The notes: generated by a model from the letters alone, not told the origin. A stretch of DNA of 64,000 nt from Planctomycetota bacterium (GCA_016125255.1 WGMD01000014.1:62001-126000); one strand, 5' to 3'. Positions 51,860-61,774 are shown, numbered from the stretch's first letter. Translations and numbers: made by a program.

Positions 51860-52849
51860 ATGTCCGACCCCATTCTCCATCCCGAGCAGGTTGAAGCCGC
51901 CGCGAAGCCGCCGCGGAAGATGTGGCGCGTGCTGGCGTATGTCATCGGGCTGGGGCTGCTGGCGGCGAGCGTGACCTTTGCGATCAACAAGGCGGACTGG
52001 TCGCATGTCTGGCAGGCCCGACCGCGGGATGTGGCGATGCTGTGCCTGTTCGTACTCGCCAACATCGGCACGAACTGCCTGCTGTTCTGGCTCATCACCA
52101 AGCCCTTTGAAGTGCCCGGCCGACCGGTCAAGCTGCGCGAATGGCTCGCCATGATCGCCGGGACGTCGCTGCTCAATTACGCCGGGGCGAAGGCCGGATT
52201 GCTCGGCCGCATCGCCTACCTCAAGAAGTATCACGGCATCGGCTACCGCGCCAATGTGTTCACGCTCGTCACGCTCGCGGCGGGGACGTCGGCGATCTAC
52301 GTGCTGCTCGGGTTGCTGACGTTCTGGCGCGACGGGTTCGATGTGGTGTGGGGGATCGGGCTGGCGGTCGGGCTGGCGATGCTGTCGGGCGTGGGATGGA
52401 TTTTCGTGCGGCCGGGCGTGGCCAAGTTCGGCGCGGGGGCGACGCCGCGGCGGGATCTGATCGTGTGGATTTACATATGGGGCGTCGTGCGCGTGCTCGA
52501 TGCGCTGGCGATCGCGGGCCGGTTCATGGTGGCGTCGCAGATCATGGACAAGCCGATGGACATCGAGGTGGCGCTGCTGGCGGCGGTGGTGTGCAACTTC
52601 GCGGTGATGGCCGCCCCGGTGCCCGGCGGGCTGGGGCTGCGCGAATGGCTGGGCGGATGGGTCGCCAAGTCGGGCTTTCGCGGTGCAGGGAAATTGCCCT
52701 TGGCGACGGGCGTGGGCATTCTCGTCGTCGACCGCGCCGCCGAGATCGCCGTGTTCATCGTCACCGGCGTCATCGGGCTCGTCTACCTGCATCACCGGGC
52801 CAATGTGCTCGATGCACGCGGCGACGCGGATGAAAACGCGGCAAACTGA
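51860..52849 (+). CDS. Flippase-like (LPG_synthase_TM) membrane protein
   Basis: 329 aa with about eight membrane segments. Resembles the AglD/MprF flippase-like domain family (UPF0104): AGAKAGLLGRIAYLKKYHGI, MAAPVPGGLGLREWLGG and the last helices IAVFIVTGVIGLVYL. It may move or modify lipids. It is preceded by CACTCC-type repeat DNA (51823-51855), so the leader is unusual. It ends against the convergent ICMT gene. Confidence 0.75.
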   Translation: MSDPILHPEQVEAAAKPPRKMWRVLAYVIGLGLLAASVTFAINKADWSHVWQARPRDVAMLCLFVLANIGTNCLLFWLITKPFEVPGRPVKLREWLAMIAGTSLLNYAGAKAGLLGRIAYLKKYHGIGYRANVFTLVTLAAGTSAIYVLLGLLTFWRDGFDVVWGIGLAVGLAMLSGVGWIFVRPGVAKFGAGATPRRDLIVWIYIWGVVRVLDALAIAGRFMVASQIMDKPMDIEVALLAAVVCNFAVMAAPVPGGLGLREWLGGWVAKSGFRGAGKLPLATGVGILVVDRAAEIAVFIVTGVIGLVYLHHRANVLDARGDADENAAN

Positions 52850-53575
52850 TCAGGTCGTCCCCAGCACATCGGTCTTCTTCTTGAGCACGCGGGCGATGAT
52901 CCATGCGATGATCACCCCCGCCCATACCCCCAGCAGAATCCGAATCAGCGGCTTGCTCTCGGGATACCCATAGTTCGCCACGCTCTCCCACGCCAGCATC
53001 GCCAGAATCCCGCTCACGCCGGTGAAGATCGTGCCGTACTCCTTGCGGACAAGCCGGCCCCAGTCGTAGTGCATGCCCTCGAGCGTCTTGCCCATCCCTC
53101 CGAACTTGATCCACCAGCGCGGCACACGCCGGCAATAATCGACGTACTCCTCGCCGAATTTTCCGCGCAGGTACTGTTCCTCGTTGGCGACGATCGAGAT
53201 GTACACCAGCAGCACATACGCCGTCGCGATCGCGCAGAACAGCGGCGCGCCATGCACGAGGATCAGGCCCAAGAGCATCAGCAGATTGCCCACGTAGAGC
53301 GGATTGCGGCAGTGGGCGAAGAGGCCCCCCTGCTGGAGCGTGTCGGCGTAGACCTCCTTGTCCTTCCCGCCGCGCTTGATGTAGGCGAAGCCGATCACGA
53401 CCGCGCGGAGAATCTGACCCGACAAAGCGATCGCGATGCCGACGCTGTTGAGCACGAGATTCAAATGCTCATGCCCCTCGTACACATCGGGCTTGATGAA
53501 ATACGCCAGCGCGATCAGCACGGCCGGCACGACGAAGTCGCGGTATTTGAAGAAGAATCGACCGAGTGCGATCAC
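52850..53575 (-). CDS. Isoprenylcysteine/phospholipid methyltransferase-like membrane protein
   Basis: 241-aa membrane methyltransferase of the ICMT/PEMT family. The SAM-binding hallmark is CRNPLYVGNLLMLLGLILVHG followed by ANEEQYLRGKFGEEYVDYCRRVPRW. Five or more membrane segments. Substrate unknown; prokaryotic members act on lipids or small molecules. Confidence 0.82.
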   Translation of the reverse strand: MIALGRFFFKYRDFVVPAVLIALAYFIKPDVYEGHEHLNLVLNSVGIAIALSGQILRAVVIGFAYIKRGGKDKEVYADTLQQGGLFAHCRNPLYVGNLLMLLGLILVHGAPLFCAIATAYVLLVYISIVANEEQYLRGKFGEEYVDYCRRVPRWWIKFGGMGKTLEGMHYDWGRLVRKEYGTIFTGVSGILAMLAWESVANYGYPESKPLIRILLGVWAGVIIAWIIARVLKKKTDVLGTT

Positions 53576-53592
53576 AGGGGAATCCTTGAAGA

Positions 53593-53660
53593 AGCTGTCA
53601 GGGATCAGGTATCAGCGGTCAGCAAGGACAGATGTTCAGATGACCGCTGACACCTTTTTT
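53593..53660. repeat. TCAGCGGTCAGC-type repeat, copy 4
   Basis: TCAGCGGTCA and TGACCGCTGA form a 10-bp stem around a short spacer, followed on the plus strand by CACC and six T. It lies between cmoA and the methyltransferase gene. Confidence 0.65.
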
Positions 53661-54417
53661 ACGCTTTCATCGCGATGATGCCGCAGAAGTTGTACCACTT
53701 GAAAAAGACGTCGATGTGCTCGAAGCCCACGCGGCGGAGCAGTTCCTTGTTCTCCTCGAGCCGATAGGGAATGAGCACATTCTCCAGCGCCTCGCGCTTC
53801 TGCGCGATCTCCATCTCGCTGTACCCGTTGCGGCGCTTCATCTCGTAGTAGTGCTTGATGAAGAGCCGATTGTACGTCGAGTGCTCGCCGAGCACTTTTT
53901 CGACGAGGAGGATGCACCCATTGGGCGCCATGCCGTCGAAGATGCTCTTGAGCAGGTGGTCGCGGTGCATGGGGCGGACGAACTGAAGCGTGAGCGTCAG
54001 CAGGACGACGGAGGCGTTATCGATGGCGATCCCGTGGTTCAAGTCGCCGTGGCGCAGCTCGTAGGGGTGGCGGAATTTGATCTCTTCGAGTTTCTGGCGC
54101 GCCTTTTCGAGCATCTCCTTCGACGAGTCGATGCCGATGAATTTCGTGGAGAAGTCGGCGGGGAGATAGCGGTCGATGGCGATGAAGCTGTTGACGGTGG
54201 AGCAGCCCAGGTCGTAGATCGGGCCGTCGGCGGTGGCGAAGTCGGAGGCGAGTTCGGCGATCTGCCGCTGAATCTCGCCGTAGTACGGCACGGAGCGGTC
54301 GAGCATGTCATCGAAGACGTCGGCGACCTGCTGGTTGAAGGAAAAGTCGTCGACGCGCGACTTGGGCTCGGCGAAGACCTTGTCGGCTCCGGTGGCGGGC
54401 GGTTGCTTGATGTTCAT
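53659..54417 (-). CDS. cmoA: Carboxy-S-adenosyl-L-methionine synthase
   Basis: 252 aa. CmoA makes carboxy-SAM from SAM and prephenate for wobble-uridine (cmo5U34) tRNA modification. KVFAEPKSRVDDFSFNQQVA and VADVFDDMLDRSVPYYGEIQ are nearly diagnostic, and the SAM motif is IYDLGCSTVNSF (67-78). A start at 54417 is supported by AGGA 8 nt upstream; an in-frame ATG at 54426 is possible. cmoB is not in the window. It follows lptG on the same strand. Confidence 0.9.
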   Translation of the reverse strand: MNIKQPPATGADKVFAEPKSRVDDFSFNQQVADVFDDMLDRSVPYYGEIQRQIAELASDFATADGPIYDLGCSTVNSFIAIDRYLPADFSTKFIGIDSSKEMLEKARQKLEEIKFRHPYELRHGDLNHGIAIDNASVVLLTLTLQFVRPMHRDHLLKSIFDGMAPNGCILLVEKVLGEHSTYNRLFIKHYYEMKRRNGYSEMEIAQKREALENVLIPYRLEENKELLRRVGFEHIDVFFKWYNFCGIIAMKA

Positions 54418-54503
54418 GGCGTCCATCCTGCGATGCGGCGGAAAGCCGCGTGCTGGGGTCCAGTGTATCCGTTTTGCCCATCGAGCAAAATGCCGCGCGG
54501 CCG

Positions 54504-55640
54504 TCAGGTCTCGACCGTATCCATGCGGTAGAACGCCATCGGCAGATACATCGCCACGGGCATCCACGCGATCGCCGCCGGCGGCAGCGCCCCGGGGGCG
54601 ATCTGGAGCATGATGAACCCGCTGGCCCAGGCCCCGATGCACACCACCGCCGCCTTGATCGACTGCCGCAAGAGATTCGCCGGCGCCCGCACCAGAAAGA
54701 ACGGCACGCCCATCATCAGAATCAGCATGTTGATGACCGGCAGACTGAAGCGGCTGTGGCGAATGCGCTCCAGGTCCGCCACGTCGACCGCCCCCGATGA
54801 ATGAATCAGCTCGGTGAGCTGCCGCAAACTAAGCAGCTTGCGAAACTCGGCGCGCTTGTTGAGCATGATGCTGATCGGGTCCAGGTCCGAGGCGATGAAG
54901 TTGACTTCGACGGGCTTGCGCTCGGCGAAGGGCGAGCGGTTGTCCGTGCCCAGATCGTTCATCAGACCGTATCCGTTTTCGAGTTGCCATCCCTTGTTCT
55001 TGTCGTCCCAGATGGCTTGGGCGGCGCTGATGCGCTCGGTCGCCCGGCCGAAGCGCGCGTCGTCGATTTTCTGGCGACGGAGGATGCTCACCTGATGCAG
55101 CGTGTTGTGCTCCAGGTCGAATTTCGCGGCGGTGAAGAGCGAGCCGTTGCCGTCGGGCATGAGCCGGATGGGCGTCTGGCGAATCTGGCCGAGCTTGATC
55201 TCGGCGCGCGTGCGGCCGAGCTTCTGCGCCATGGCGGGCAGGACCAGTTCCTGATCGGCGACCATGAGCACATTCGCCGCGAAGCCCACGACGAGAATCG
55301 GCAGGGCCACGCGGTGCAGACTGATCCCGCCGGCCATCATGGCGACGAGTTCGCGATTGCGAATGAGCGCGGCGAGGGTGAACCCCGCGGCGCCGACGGG
55401 CGGGAGGCCCACCAGGTAGACGAACAACAGAAAGAGGATCGGCCCGTAGAAATCGACCATGGCGTTCATGACGCCCCATGCATGCGCCCACCAACCGCCC
55501 TCGATGCGTTGGGCCGCCTGCACGAATTCGTCGAAGTTCGTGATCAGGTCCAGCAGGATGATCAGGCCGATCATCACGGCGAAGAGGATGACCAGATTCA
55601 TCAGAAACAGGCGGAGGATGTAGCGGTCGAGCGTTCTCAT
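54504..55640 (-). CDS. lptG: LptF/LptG-family lipopolysaccharide-export permease (second gene)
   Basis: 378-aa YjgP/YjgQ-family permease: RTLDRYILRLFLMNLVILFAV at the N-terminus, a periplasmic beta-jellyroll region (about 130-290) and C-terminal helices (PVINMLILMMGVPFFLVRAP). With the upstream protein it would form the LptFG transmembrane part of the LPS bridge. Assignment as LptG rather than LptF is by gene order only. 13 nt after the first gene. Confidence 0.8.
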   Translation of the reverse strand: MRTLDRYILRLFLMNLVILFAVMIGLIILLDLITNFDEFVQAAQRIEGGWWAHAWGVMNAMVDFYGPILFLLFVYLVGLPPVGAAGFTLAALIRNRELVAMMAGGISLHRVALPILVVGFAANVLMVADQELVLPAMAQKLGRTRAEIKLGQIRQTPIRLMPDGNGSLFTAAKFDLEHNTLHQVSILRRQKIDDARFGRATERISAAQAIWDDKNKGWQLENGYGLMNDLGTDNRSPFAERKPVEVNFIASDLDPISIMLNKRAEFRKLLSLRQLTELIHSSGAVDVADLERIRHSRFSLPVINMLILMMGVPFFLVRAPANLLRQSIKAAVVCIGAWASGFIMLQIAPGALPPAAIAWMPVAMYLPMAFYRMDTVET

Positions 55641-55653
55641 GTATGACCCATGC

Positions 55654-57300
55654 TCAGTTTCGACACAGCCGCAGGTAAACGAAGACGACCAGCGCGGCCA
55701 AGGCGAGGTTGCCGCTCCAGACCGTGAACATGCCGACGATCGGCGCCATCTTCTCCCATCCGATGAGGTTCTGCCCCGTCGAGATGAGCAGGAACGCCAC
55801 GACCGTCGGCATGAAGCACCAGAAGAAGATCGCCAGCGGCGTCTGCTGCCGCAGAAGCATGCTCATCACCGCGCCCAGCAGGAGCACGAGCAGACTGTTG
55901 ACGGCGATGGCGGCGCGTTCGTGCAGTCGGCTGGTGATGTCGCGCAGCAGACTGTTGAGCTGGCGCGTGAGGATCATGCTCGACCGCTTGATGTCCGGCT
56001 GTTCGTGCGGCCTGGCCTTGCCCAGAAGCCCGTCGATCGACAGGGCGCGCAGCGGTTCGATGATCGGATTGTCCGTGCGCAACAGCGGCAGCGTCACTTC
56101 GCGCAGCAAGCTCGGTGCGGGCAGCGCCTGATCGATCACCTTGACGCGCTCGAGCACGAGGTTCATCCGCGGCTCGCCGCTCACATCGTTGGGCACGACT
56201 TCGAGCGTCGCCGCCTCCGCTTCGAGCCGCTGCGTCGTCACGTCGCCGGCCCGCGCGCGGACCACCACCTTGTCGTTCCCGCTGGCTTCGAGTCGCATCT
56301 TCCGCCCTGCCGGATCGCGCGGCGGGCCGGTGATGACGTAACGCTGACCCTGCGGGCTGGTCAGCTCCAGCTCGTGCTTGCCATCGACGAGCGCATCGTG
56401 CGCCTGCCGGAGAATCGCCTGATGACCGAGCGATTCGATGAGCCCCAGCTTCGCATCGCGCACGCCCCGGCTGCGCTCCGGCTCCTGCACCAGACGCTTC
56501 AGGCGCGGCAGCGAAAGAAACTTGGGCTTCTGCTCGAAGGGGCTTTCAATTTCCTGCGGCTCGATCGGCTGCCGCGCGACGGAAATGAGCGTCCCCGATT
56601 CGGGGTCGTTGATCGTTACATTCGTCAGCAGCATCGTCGCGTAGATGCGGTCCTGCGATTCATCACGATACAGATCGACGACCGCACGCTCGGCGGTGTA
56701 GTCGGAGCGCAACGCGGAATGCTCATCGAGCCGGGCCACCGCCACGCCGTCGAGCACGAGCGTGTTGTACGGCTGAGGCCCGTCCTTGGGGCGATCGGCG
56801 ATCGTGACATTGTCCTGCGCGTGATCGGCGTAGAGCACCAGCTTGCCGAGCTCGACGACTTCGCGGCGCTGAATCTGCCGGACGACGAGCTTGGCCACAT
56901 CCTGCTCGATCTCCGCCGCGACAAGCCGCCAGAACCGCGGCACCACCCAGTTGCTCATCCAGAAAAGTCCGAGCGTCAGCACCAGGCCCAGCAGGACGAC
57001 GGGGGTGAGCAGTTCGCGGTAGCTGACGCCGCTGGCGGCGCAGGCGTTGATCTCGTTGTCCTGCGCGAGGCGGAAGAAGACGAGCGTGCTGGCGAAGGCC
57101 GCGGCGAAGGGGAGGGCGAACGTGAGCATGCCCGGCATGGTGTAACAGATGACTTTGACGAGCTGCCAGGGATCGAGCAGACCTTCACTGATGGGCTTGA
57201 CGGCGAAGCCGAAGCTCATGACGACGACCAGCACGCCCGCCGCCGCGACAAGCAGCTTCAGCAGATCGCGCAGGATGTACCAGTAGAGCGTCAGGGGCAT
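55654..57300 (-). CDS. lptF: LptF/LptG-family lipopolysaccharide-export permease (first gene)
   Basis: 548 aa, longer than E. coli LptF (366 aa) because of an enlarged periplasmic domain (about 120-430). N-terminal helices MPLTLYWYILRDLLKLLVAA and ALPFAAAFASTLVFFRLAQDNEINACAASGVS (the conserved LptFG coupling region) are followed by C-terminal helices (LLVLLLGAVMSMLLRQ). Upstream partner of the preceding entry; the two form an operon with cmoA. Confidence 0.8.
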   Translation of the reverse strand: MPLTLYWYILRDLLKLLVAAAGVLVVVMSFGFAVKPISEGLLDPWQLVKVICYTMPGMLTFALPFAAAFASTLVFFRLAQDNEINACAASGVSYRELLTPVVLLGLVLTLGLFWMSNWVVPRFWRLVAAEIEQDVAKLVVRQIQRREVVELGKLVLYADHAQDNVTIADRPKDGPQPYNTLVLDGVAVARLDEHSALRSDYTAERAVVDLYRDESQDRIYATMLLTNVTINDPESGTLISVARQPIEPQEIESPFEQKPKFLSLPRLKRLVQEPERSRGVRDAKLGLIESLGHQAILRQAHDALVDGKHELELTSPQGQRYVITGPPRDPAGRKMRLEASGNDKVVVRARAGDVTTQRLEAEAATLEVVPNDVSGEPRMNLVLERVKVIDQALPAPSLLREVTLPLLRTDNPIIEPLRALSIDGLLGKARPHEQPDIKRSSMILTRQLNSLLRDITSRLHERAAIAVNSLLVLLLGAVMSMLLRQQTPLAIFFWCFMPTVVAFLLISTGQNLIGWEKMAPIVGMFTVWSGNLALAALVVFVYLRLCRN

Positions 57301-57340
57301 AGGGCGTCATGGTATGTCGGCGCGGGGATCGGACCAAGAG

Positions 57341-57457
57341 GCAATGACCAATGACCAAGCACCAATGACCAAGGGAATGCTCAAATGCCCAATGTCAAAA
57401 TGAAAGGCCGCAGGCCGTTCCTTCCTTGGTCATTGGGATTTGGTCATTGGTCATTTC
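57341..57457. repeat. AATGACCAA repeat, copy 4
   Basis: Near-identical to 51123-51232, including the AAATGAAAGGCCGCAGGCCG core and terminal TTGGTCATTGGTCATTT. It lies between lptF and the cyclophilin gene. Confidence 0.8.
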
Positions 57458-57461
57458 GCCC

Positions 57462-57977
57462 TCACGCGCTGGTCTGCTCGTTCCATTCCTCCGTGCAGTG
57501 GAGGATCATCGGCGGGTCCATCGGCGTGCCGAGTTCGGGGTAGATGAGCGGGACGGCGGCGAGGCGGTCGATGATGTCGATGCCTTCGATGACTTTGCCA
57601 AAGGCGGTGTACTGGCCGTCGAGGTGCTGGCAGTTGTCGCGGGAGAGGCAGATGAAAAACTGCGAGCCGGCCGAGTCGGGATTGTTCGTGCGGGCCATCG
57701 AGACGGTGCCCTTCTCATGGGGCAGGTCGTTGAACTCGGCGTTGACGGTGTAGCCGGGTCCGCCGGTGCCGTCGCCGTGCGGGCAGCCGGCCTGAACGAT
57801 GAAGTCGGGAATGACGCGGTGGAAGGTCAGGCCGTCGTAGAACCCGTTATGCACAAGCTGCTGAAAGTTTTCAGCGGTGCGCGGAGCGATGTCGGGGCGA
57901 AGCTCGATGATGAAGGCGCCTTCGGTGGTGTCGACGCGGATGCGATGGCGCGGCGGACAGGTCGATTCGTCGCTCAT
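57462..57977 (-). CDS. Cyclophilin-type peptidyl-prolyl isomerase
   Basis: 171-aa cytoplasmic cyclophilin. TFHRVIPDFIVQAGCPHGDGTGGPGY, SMARTNNPDSAGSQFFICL and TAFGKVIEGIDIID are the catalytic and cyclosporin-site segments. AAGGAG 8 nt before ATG 57977 fixes the start; the longer frame to 58280 is spurious. Confidence 0.9.
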   Translation of the reverse strand: MSDESTCPPRHRIRVDTTEGAFIIELRPDIAPRTAENFQQLVHNGFYDGLTFHRVIPDFIVQAGCPHGDGTGGPGYTVNAEFNDLPHEKGTVSMARTNNPDSAGSQFFICLSRDNCQHLDGQYTAFGKVIEGIDIIDRLAAVPLIYPELGTPMDPPMILHCTEEWNEQTSA

Positions 57978-58327
57978 GGCAGGACTCCTTGGGGCATGGG
58001 GGACGATACGCGCGACCGGGGCGGCGAGCAACCGGGCGATGTTGCGTCCATGCAACACGGAGGCCGCCGAAGTGTCGTTCTGTGACAACAGTGAGGCGTG
58101 CATGCAACATGCCGACTTTGACAAAAGGCCCGATTTTACAGGCATAAACCGCATCTTCGTTAAAGTCGGCGCTCTGGCATCGCATTTGCCTTCCATCTTT
58201 GCGTCGTCCGGCTCCGCGATCGGCGGGTGTGACGCACACGCCTTCGATCGGCGGGACCACGAAAAGTTCGGCTGTACCAAGATCGCCGCGCCCAGATCGC
58301 CGCGCGACGCTGGAAAGGATGGACGCC
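57978..58327. other. 350-bp regulatory spacer with inverted repeat
   Basis: Region between the divergent cyclophilin and secreted-protein genes. It contains two CATGCAACA copies (58047 and 58100), a TTGACA at 58118-58123, CATAAA at 58143 and a 9-bp inverted repeat GCCGACTTT/AAAGTCGGC (58111-58119, 58162-58170) spanning that promoter-like sequence. This leaves a ~170-nt leader before the ATG. No gene seen. Confidence 0.5.
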
Positions 58328-59011
58328 ATGAAAACCGCTCGCACCATGATCACGACCGCCGGCCTGGCCCTGACCCTCTCCGCCGGCGCCTTCGCGCAGA
58401 ACGCCCCTTACACCCAGTCGCACAACCTTCAGCTCACCGCCAATCAGGCCCAGCTCATCACCGCCGCCCGGCTTCATCCGGAAGTCGAAGTCTCGCGCGA
58501 GCTGCACGAACAGCCGGTCTGGCCGTGGATGGCCAAGGTCGTCATCGGCGGGGCGACCGTCCAGACGCAGAACACCAACACCTTCTTCGGTGGCACGCAG
58601 CGACAGTTCACCACCGGCGGCACGATCCTGCACACATGGATCGACCCGCTTCAGAAAATCGACGGCAACAACGGCCTGGACTCCGACCATTCGCTCGTCC
58701 GCGCCCAGCGCCTGCACTTGCAGCTCATGGGCGTGACCACGACTGACCTGGCCGTCATCAAGAACAGCTCCGTCGCTTCGCAGCCCCGCGGCGCGATCGC
58801 CAATCATGCCCAGCTCATCATTCCCCCGCAGCACGAGAGCAACGAAACCGGCGAGGCGCAGGTCTACAACCTCAACTTCGCCCAGCCCACGTCCGGCCCG
58901 AGCCGCATGTATGTCCCCAAGCAGGACAAGGCCGCCAAACCCCAGCAGAACATCCCGTCGGTCCCCCGGCAGACCGACGCGCCCGAAAAGTCGGTCGCCA
59001 GCGCGGAATGA
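58328..59011 (+). CDS. Secreted protein of unknown function
   Basis: 227 aa with a signal peptide (MKTARTMITTAGLALTLSAG, cleaved AFAQN). The body is polar with several Gln/His/Asn-rich segments and a Pro/Lys-rich tail, and no recognised domain. AAGGA lies before the ATG, and a strong terminator follows. The long structured leader suggests regulated expression. Confidence 0.65.
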   Translation: MKTARTMITTAGLALTLSAGAFAQNAPYTQSHNLQLTANQAQLITAARLHPEVEVSRELHEQPVWPWMAKVVIGGATVQTQNTNTFFGGTQRQFTTGGTILHTWIDPLQKIDGNNGLDSDHSLVRAQRLHLQLMGVTTTDLAVIKNSSVASQPRGAIANHAQLIIPPQHESNETGEAQVYNLNFAQPTSGPSRMYVPKQDKAAKPQQNIPSVPRQTDAPEKSVASAE

Positions 59012-59044
59012 GCGATCGCGAAAATCCACCCTGCCCCCTGATCG

Positions 59045-59082
59045 AGCGAGGTCCGGTGCGTATGCCCGGCCTCGCTTTTTTT
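59045..59082 (+). terminator. Intrinsic terminator
   Basis: AGCGAGGTCCGG (59045-59056) pairs with 59066-59076 with one bulge, followed by seven T (59076-59082). Confidence 0.8.
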
Positions 59083-59116
59083 GTGCGGTTGCAATAAATA
59101 TGTAGCCACGCATCTT

Positions 59117-59197
59117 AACGAGCCGCGCGCGTCAGCAAGCGGTCGAGCCCGCATCCAATCGCGTTCCTTGACCGCTCCCTCACGGTCGCGGCTCGTT
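59117..59197. repeat. AACGAGCCGCG..CGCGGCTCGTT inverted repeat
   Basis: 11-bp perfect arms (59117-59127 and 59187-59197) around CGTCAGCAAGCGG and GACCGCTCCCTCACGGT. Typical planctomycete interspersed repeat style; the spacer has no gene. Confidence 0.6.
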
Positions 59198-59295
59198 GGG
59201 AACGCTATTTGATTTGTGAAACCGCTCTAGTGCGGAACGGGGAGTGCGGCGTGGGGAGTAAAAGGCAGCGCGATAGGTCGCCGCGCTTCCAGATT

Positions 59296-60372
59296 TCAGC
59301 GATCGGAGGGAATGGTCACCGGCTTGTACGCGTGATCGCGTTTGCGGATCACCGTGACCTTGACCATCTTGTCGGGTTCGCCGCCCTCTCCCGGGGAGAT
59401 GCGGTTGAGTTTGCTGAGCACGTCCATGCCTTCGATGACCCGGCCGAAGACGGTGTGTTTGCCGTTGAGGTGGCCGGTGGGGACGAAGGTCAGGAAGAAC
59501 TGCGACCCGCCGGTGTCGCGGCCGGCGTGCGCCATGCTCAGCGACCCGCGGAAGTGCATGCGTGCGTTGGGCGCGTAGCATTCGCACTTGATGGCGTAGC
59601 CGGGCCCGCCGGCGCCGGTGCCGGTCGGGTCGCCGCCCTGGGCCATGAACCCGGCGAGCACGCGGTGGAACGGCACGCCGTCGTAGAACCCCTTTTCGAC
59701 GAGACTGATGAAGTTGGCGACCGAGTTGGGCGCTTCGTTCTCGAACAGCTCCAGCACGATGTCGCCCTTGCTCGTGGTCATCTTCACGCGGGGTAAATCA
59801 TCCGCCTTCGCCTCCGCTTCGCGCAGGGCCTTTTCCCGCGCCCACAGTTCCCTGTACTTGGGTATCTGCGGGGCGAACTCGGCGACGCCTTCGCCGGCCG
59901 CGCCCGCCTTCTGAGCCAGATCGAAATACTTCTGGGCGGCGTCAAAGTCATTGGTGCAGAACGCCGCCACGCCCGCCGGCTCGTACACCGCCGGGTCGGC
60001 ATAGTTGTTGTCGATCATCAACTTCGTCACCGAAGCCGCCTCTTCGTAAGCGTCATGCCCGATCAGGTCGCGCACGACGATCATCATGAACTTCGTGACG
60101 TCGGCGTCCTTGTTCGGCGCCGCCTTGTACGCAGCGATCGCGGCGCGTTCGAGTTCGGGCAGAAACTTCTCGATTTTGGCGATGTTCTCGTTGTACTGTT
60201 CAAAAAGCGCGCGACGCCTGGCCGTGTCGGCGGCGGCGTACGCCTGCTGCATCTGCTGGAGTTGGGTGGTGATTTCGACGAACTGTTTGTAGAGCGTGGG
60301 GAAGTCCGCGGCTTGGGCGGCGGAGGCGAGGGAGGCGATGACGAGGCCGCACGCAATGAGTCGAACGCGCAT
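59296..60372 (-). CDS. Secreted cyclophilin-type isomerase with helical N-terminal domain
   Basis: 358 aa. Signal peptide [18 protein letters not shown]; an ~150-residue helical (TPR-like) domain ([20 protein letters not shown]); then a periplasmic cyclophilin domain ([49 protein letters not shown]). The ATG at 60372 has GGAG upstream. A probable envelope-protein folding factor. It follows folA by 47 nt on the same strand. Confidence 0.84.
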   Translation of the reverse strand: MRVRLIACGLVIASLASAAQAADFPTLYKQFVEITTQLQQMQQAYAAADTARRRALFEQYNENIAKIEKFLPELERAAIAAYKAAPNKDADVTKFMMIVVRDLIGHDAYEEAASVTKLMIDNNYADPAVYEPAGVAAFCTNDFDAAQKYFDLAQKAGAAGEGVAEFAPQIPKYRELWAREKALREAEAKADDLPRVKMTTSKGDIVLELFENEAPNSVANFISLVEKGFYDGVPFHRVLAGFMAQGGDPTGTGAGGPGYAIKCECYAPNARMHFRGSLSMAHAGRDTGGSQFFLTFVPTGHLNGKHTVFGRVIEGMDVLSKLNRISPGEGGEPDKMVKVTVIRKRDHAYKPVTIPSDR

Positions 60373-60419
60373 GAGCAATGTCTCCATGGGCGAAGGGGGA
60401 GTCCCAAAGTGTAGGCGGC

Positions 60420-60911
60420 TCATCGCGACAGCCGCTCGAAGGTCGCGAAGGTGAAGTCCTGCGCGTGTCGTTCGTCAGCGGGATGATGGTCGCGATGCGT
60501 GATGCGCCATTCGGTCAGCGGCAGCGGCGGGAAGAACGCGTCGCCGTCGAAGTTTGCGTGAATCAGCGTCAGATACACGCGCTGCGCCCGCGGGAGCGCC
60601 ACCTTGTAGATCTCCGCCCCGCCGACGATGAAGACTTCCGCTTCATCGCGCACGAGATCGAGCGCTGCGTCGAGCGTGCTGACCGCTTCGACGCCCGCGG
60701 GATGAAAATCATCGCGGCGGGTGAGCACGATGTTGCGCCGCTTGGGGAGCGGGAAGCCGACGGAGTCATAGGTCTTGCGACCCATGATGACGGTGTGTCC
60801 GCTGGTGAGCTGCTTGAAGAACTTGAGGTCATCGGGCAAATGCCAGGGCAACTGGCCTTCGCGCCCGATCACGCGATTTTCGCTCATCGCCGCCACGAGA
60901 CTGATGATCAT
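60420..60911 (-). CDS. folA: Dihydrofolate reductase
   Basis: 163 aa. [29 protein letters not shown] (acidic residue in the active site), [15 protein letters not shown] and [10 protein letters not shown] are the family blocks. GGAG lies 6 nt before ATG 60911; the longer start at 60941 lacks a ribosome-binding site. Works with ThyA to recycle dihydrofolate. Confidence 0.93.
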   Translation of the reverse strand: MIISLVAAMSENRVIGREGQLPWHLPDDLKFFKQLTSGHTVIMGRKTYDSVGFPLPKRRNIVLTRRDDFHPAGVEAVSTLDAALDLVRDEAEVFIVGGAEIYKVALPRAQRVYLTLIHANFDGDAFFPPLPLTEWRITHRDHHPADERHAQDFTFATFERLSR

Positions 60912-60956
60912 GTTCGCTCCGAGGGGCGTGCTAAGCCGCAAGCGGCTGAGGAGGAA

Positions 60957-61754
60957 TCACACCGCGACCGGCGCGGGGATGGCCGGGTGCGGCTCGTAGT
61001 TTTCGAGGGTGAAGTCTTCGTATTTGAAGTCGAAGAGGGACTTCACATTCGGGTTGAGCTTCATCGTCGGCAGGGGTCGGGGCGTGCGGGAAAGCTGCTC
61101 GCGGACCTGTTCGTGGTGGTTGTCGTAGATGTGCACATCGCCGAAGGTATGCACGAAGTCGCCGAGTCGAAGGCCTGTGACCTGCGCGAGCATCATGGTG
61201 AGCAGCGCATACGAGGCGATGTTGAACGGCACGCCGAGGAACAGGTCGGCGGAGCGCTGATAGAGCTGACACGAGAGCCGGCCCTCGGCGACGTAGAACT
61301 GAAAGAGCGTATGACACGGGGCCAGCGCCATGCGGGGAATGTCCGCCACGTTCCATGCACTGACGATCAATCGGCGCGAATCGGGATTGCTCTTCAGGTC
61401 GCGGACAAGCTGACTGATCTGGTCGATGTGACCCCCGTCCGGCGCGGGCCAGCTTCGCCATTGATATCCGTAGATCGGGCCGAGGTCGCCCGTGTCGGGG
61501 TCCGCCCATTCGTTCCAGATGCGCACGCCTGCGTCCTGAAGCGGGCGGACATTGGTTTCGCCGCGGAGGAACCAGAGCAGTTCGTGGATGACGGACTTGG
61601 TGTGGATCTTCTTGGTGGTGACGAGCGGGAAGCCGGCGGCAAGGTCGAAGCGCATCTGGTGGCCGAAGCAGCTTCGCGTGCCGGTGCCGGTGCGGTCGCT
61701 TTTGGGCGAGCCGTGCGTGAAAACGTGTCGGAGCAGGTCGAGGTAGGCCTTCAT
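60957..61754 (-). CDS. thyA: Thymidylate synthase
   Basis: 265 aa (E. coli 264). [34 protein letters not shown], the catalytic [12 protein letters not shown] (Cys147) and [20 protein letters not shown] are complete. The ATG at 61754 (MKAYLDLL) is the correct start; the longer open frame is spurious. First gene of thyA-folA-isomerase. Confidence 0.95.
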   Translation of the reverse strand: MKAYLDLLRHVFTHGSPKSDRTGTGTRSCFGHQMRFDLAAGFPLVTTKKIHTKSVIHELLWFLRGETNVRPLQDAGVRIWNEWADPDTGDLGPIYGYQWRSWPAPDGGHIDQISQLVRDLKSNPDSRRLIVSAWNVADIPRMALAPCHTLFQFYVAEGRLSCQLYQRSADLFLGVPFNIASYALLTMMLAQVTGLRLGDFVHTFGDVHIYDNHHEQVREQLSRTPRPLPTMKLNPNVKSLFDFKYEDFTLENYEPHPAIPAPVAV

Positions 61755-61774
61755 GGGAGCATCATACTCGGTGA

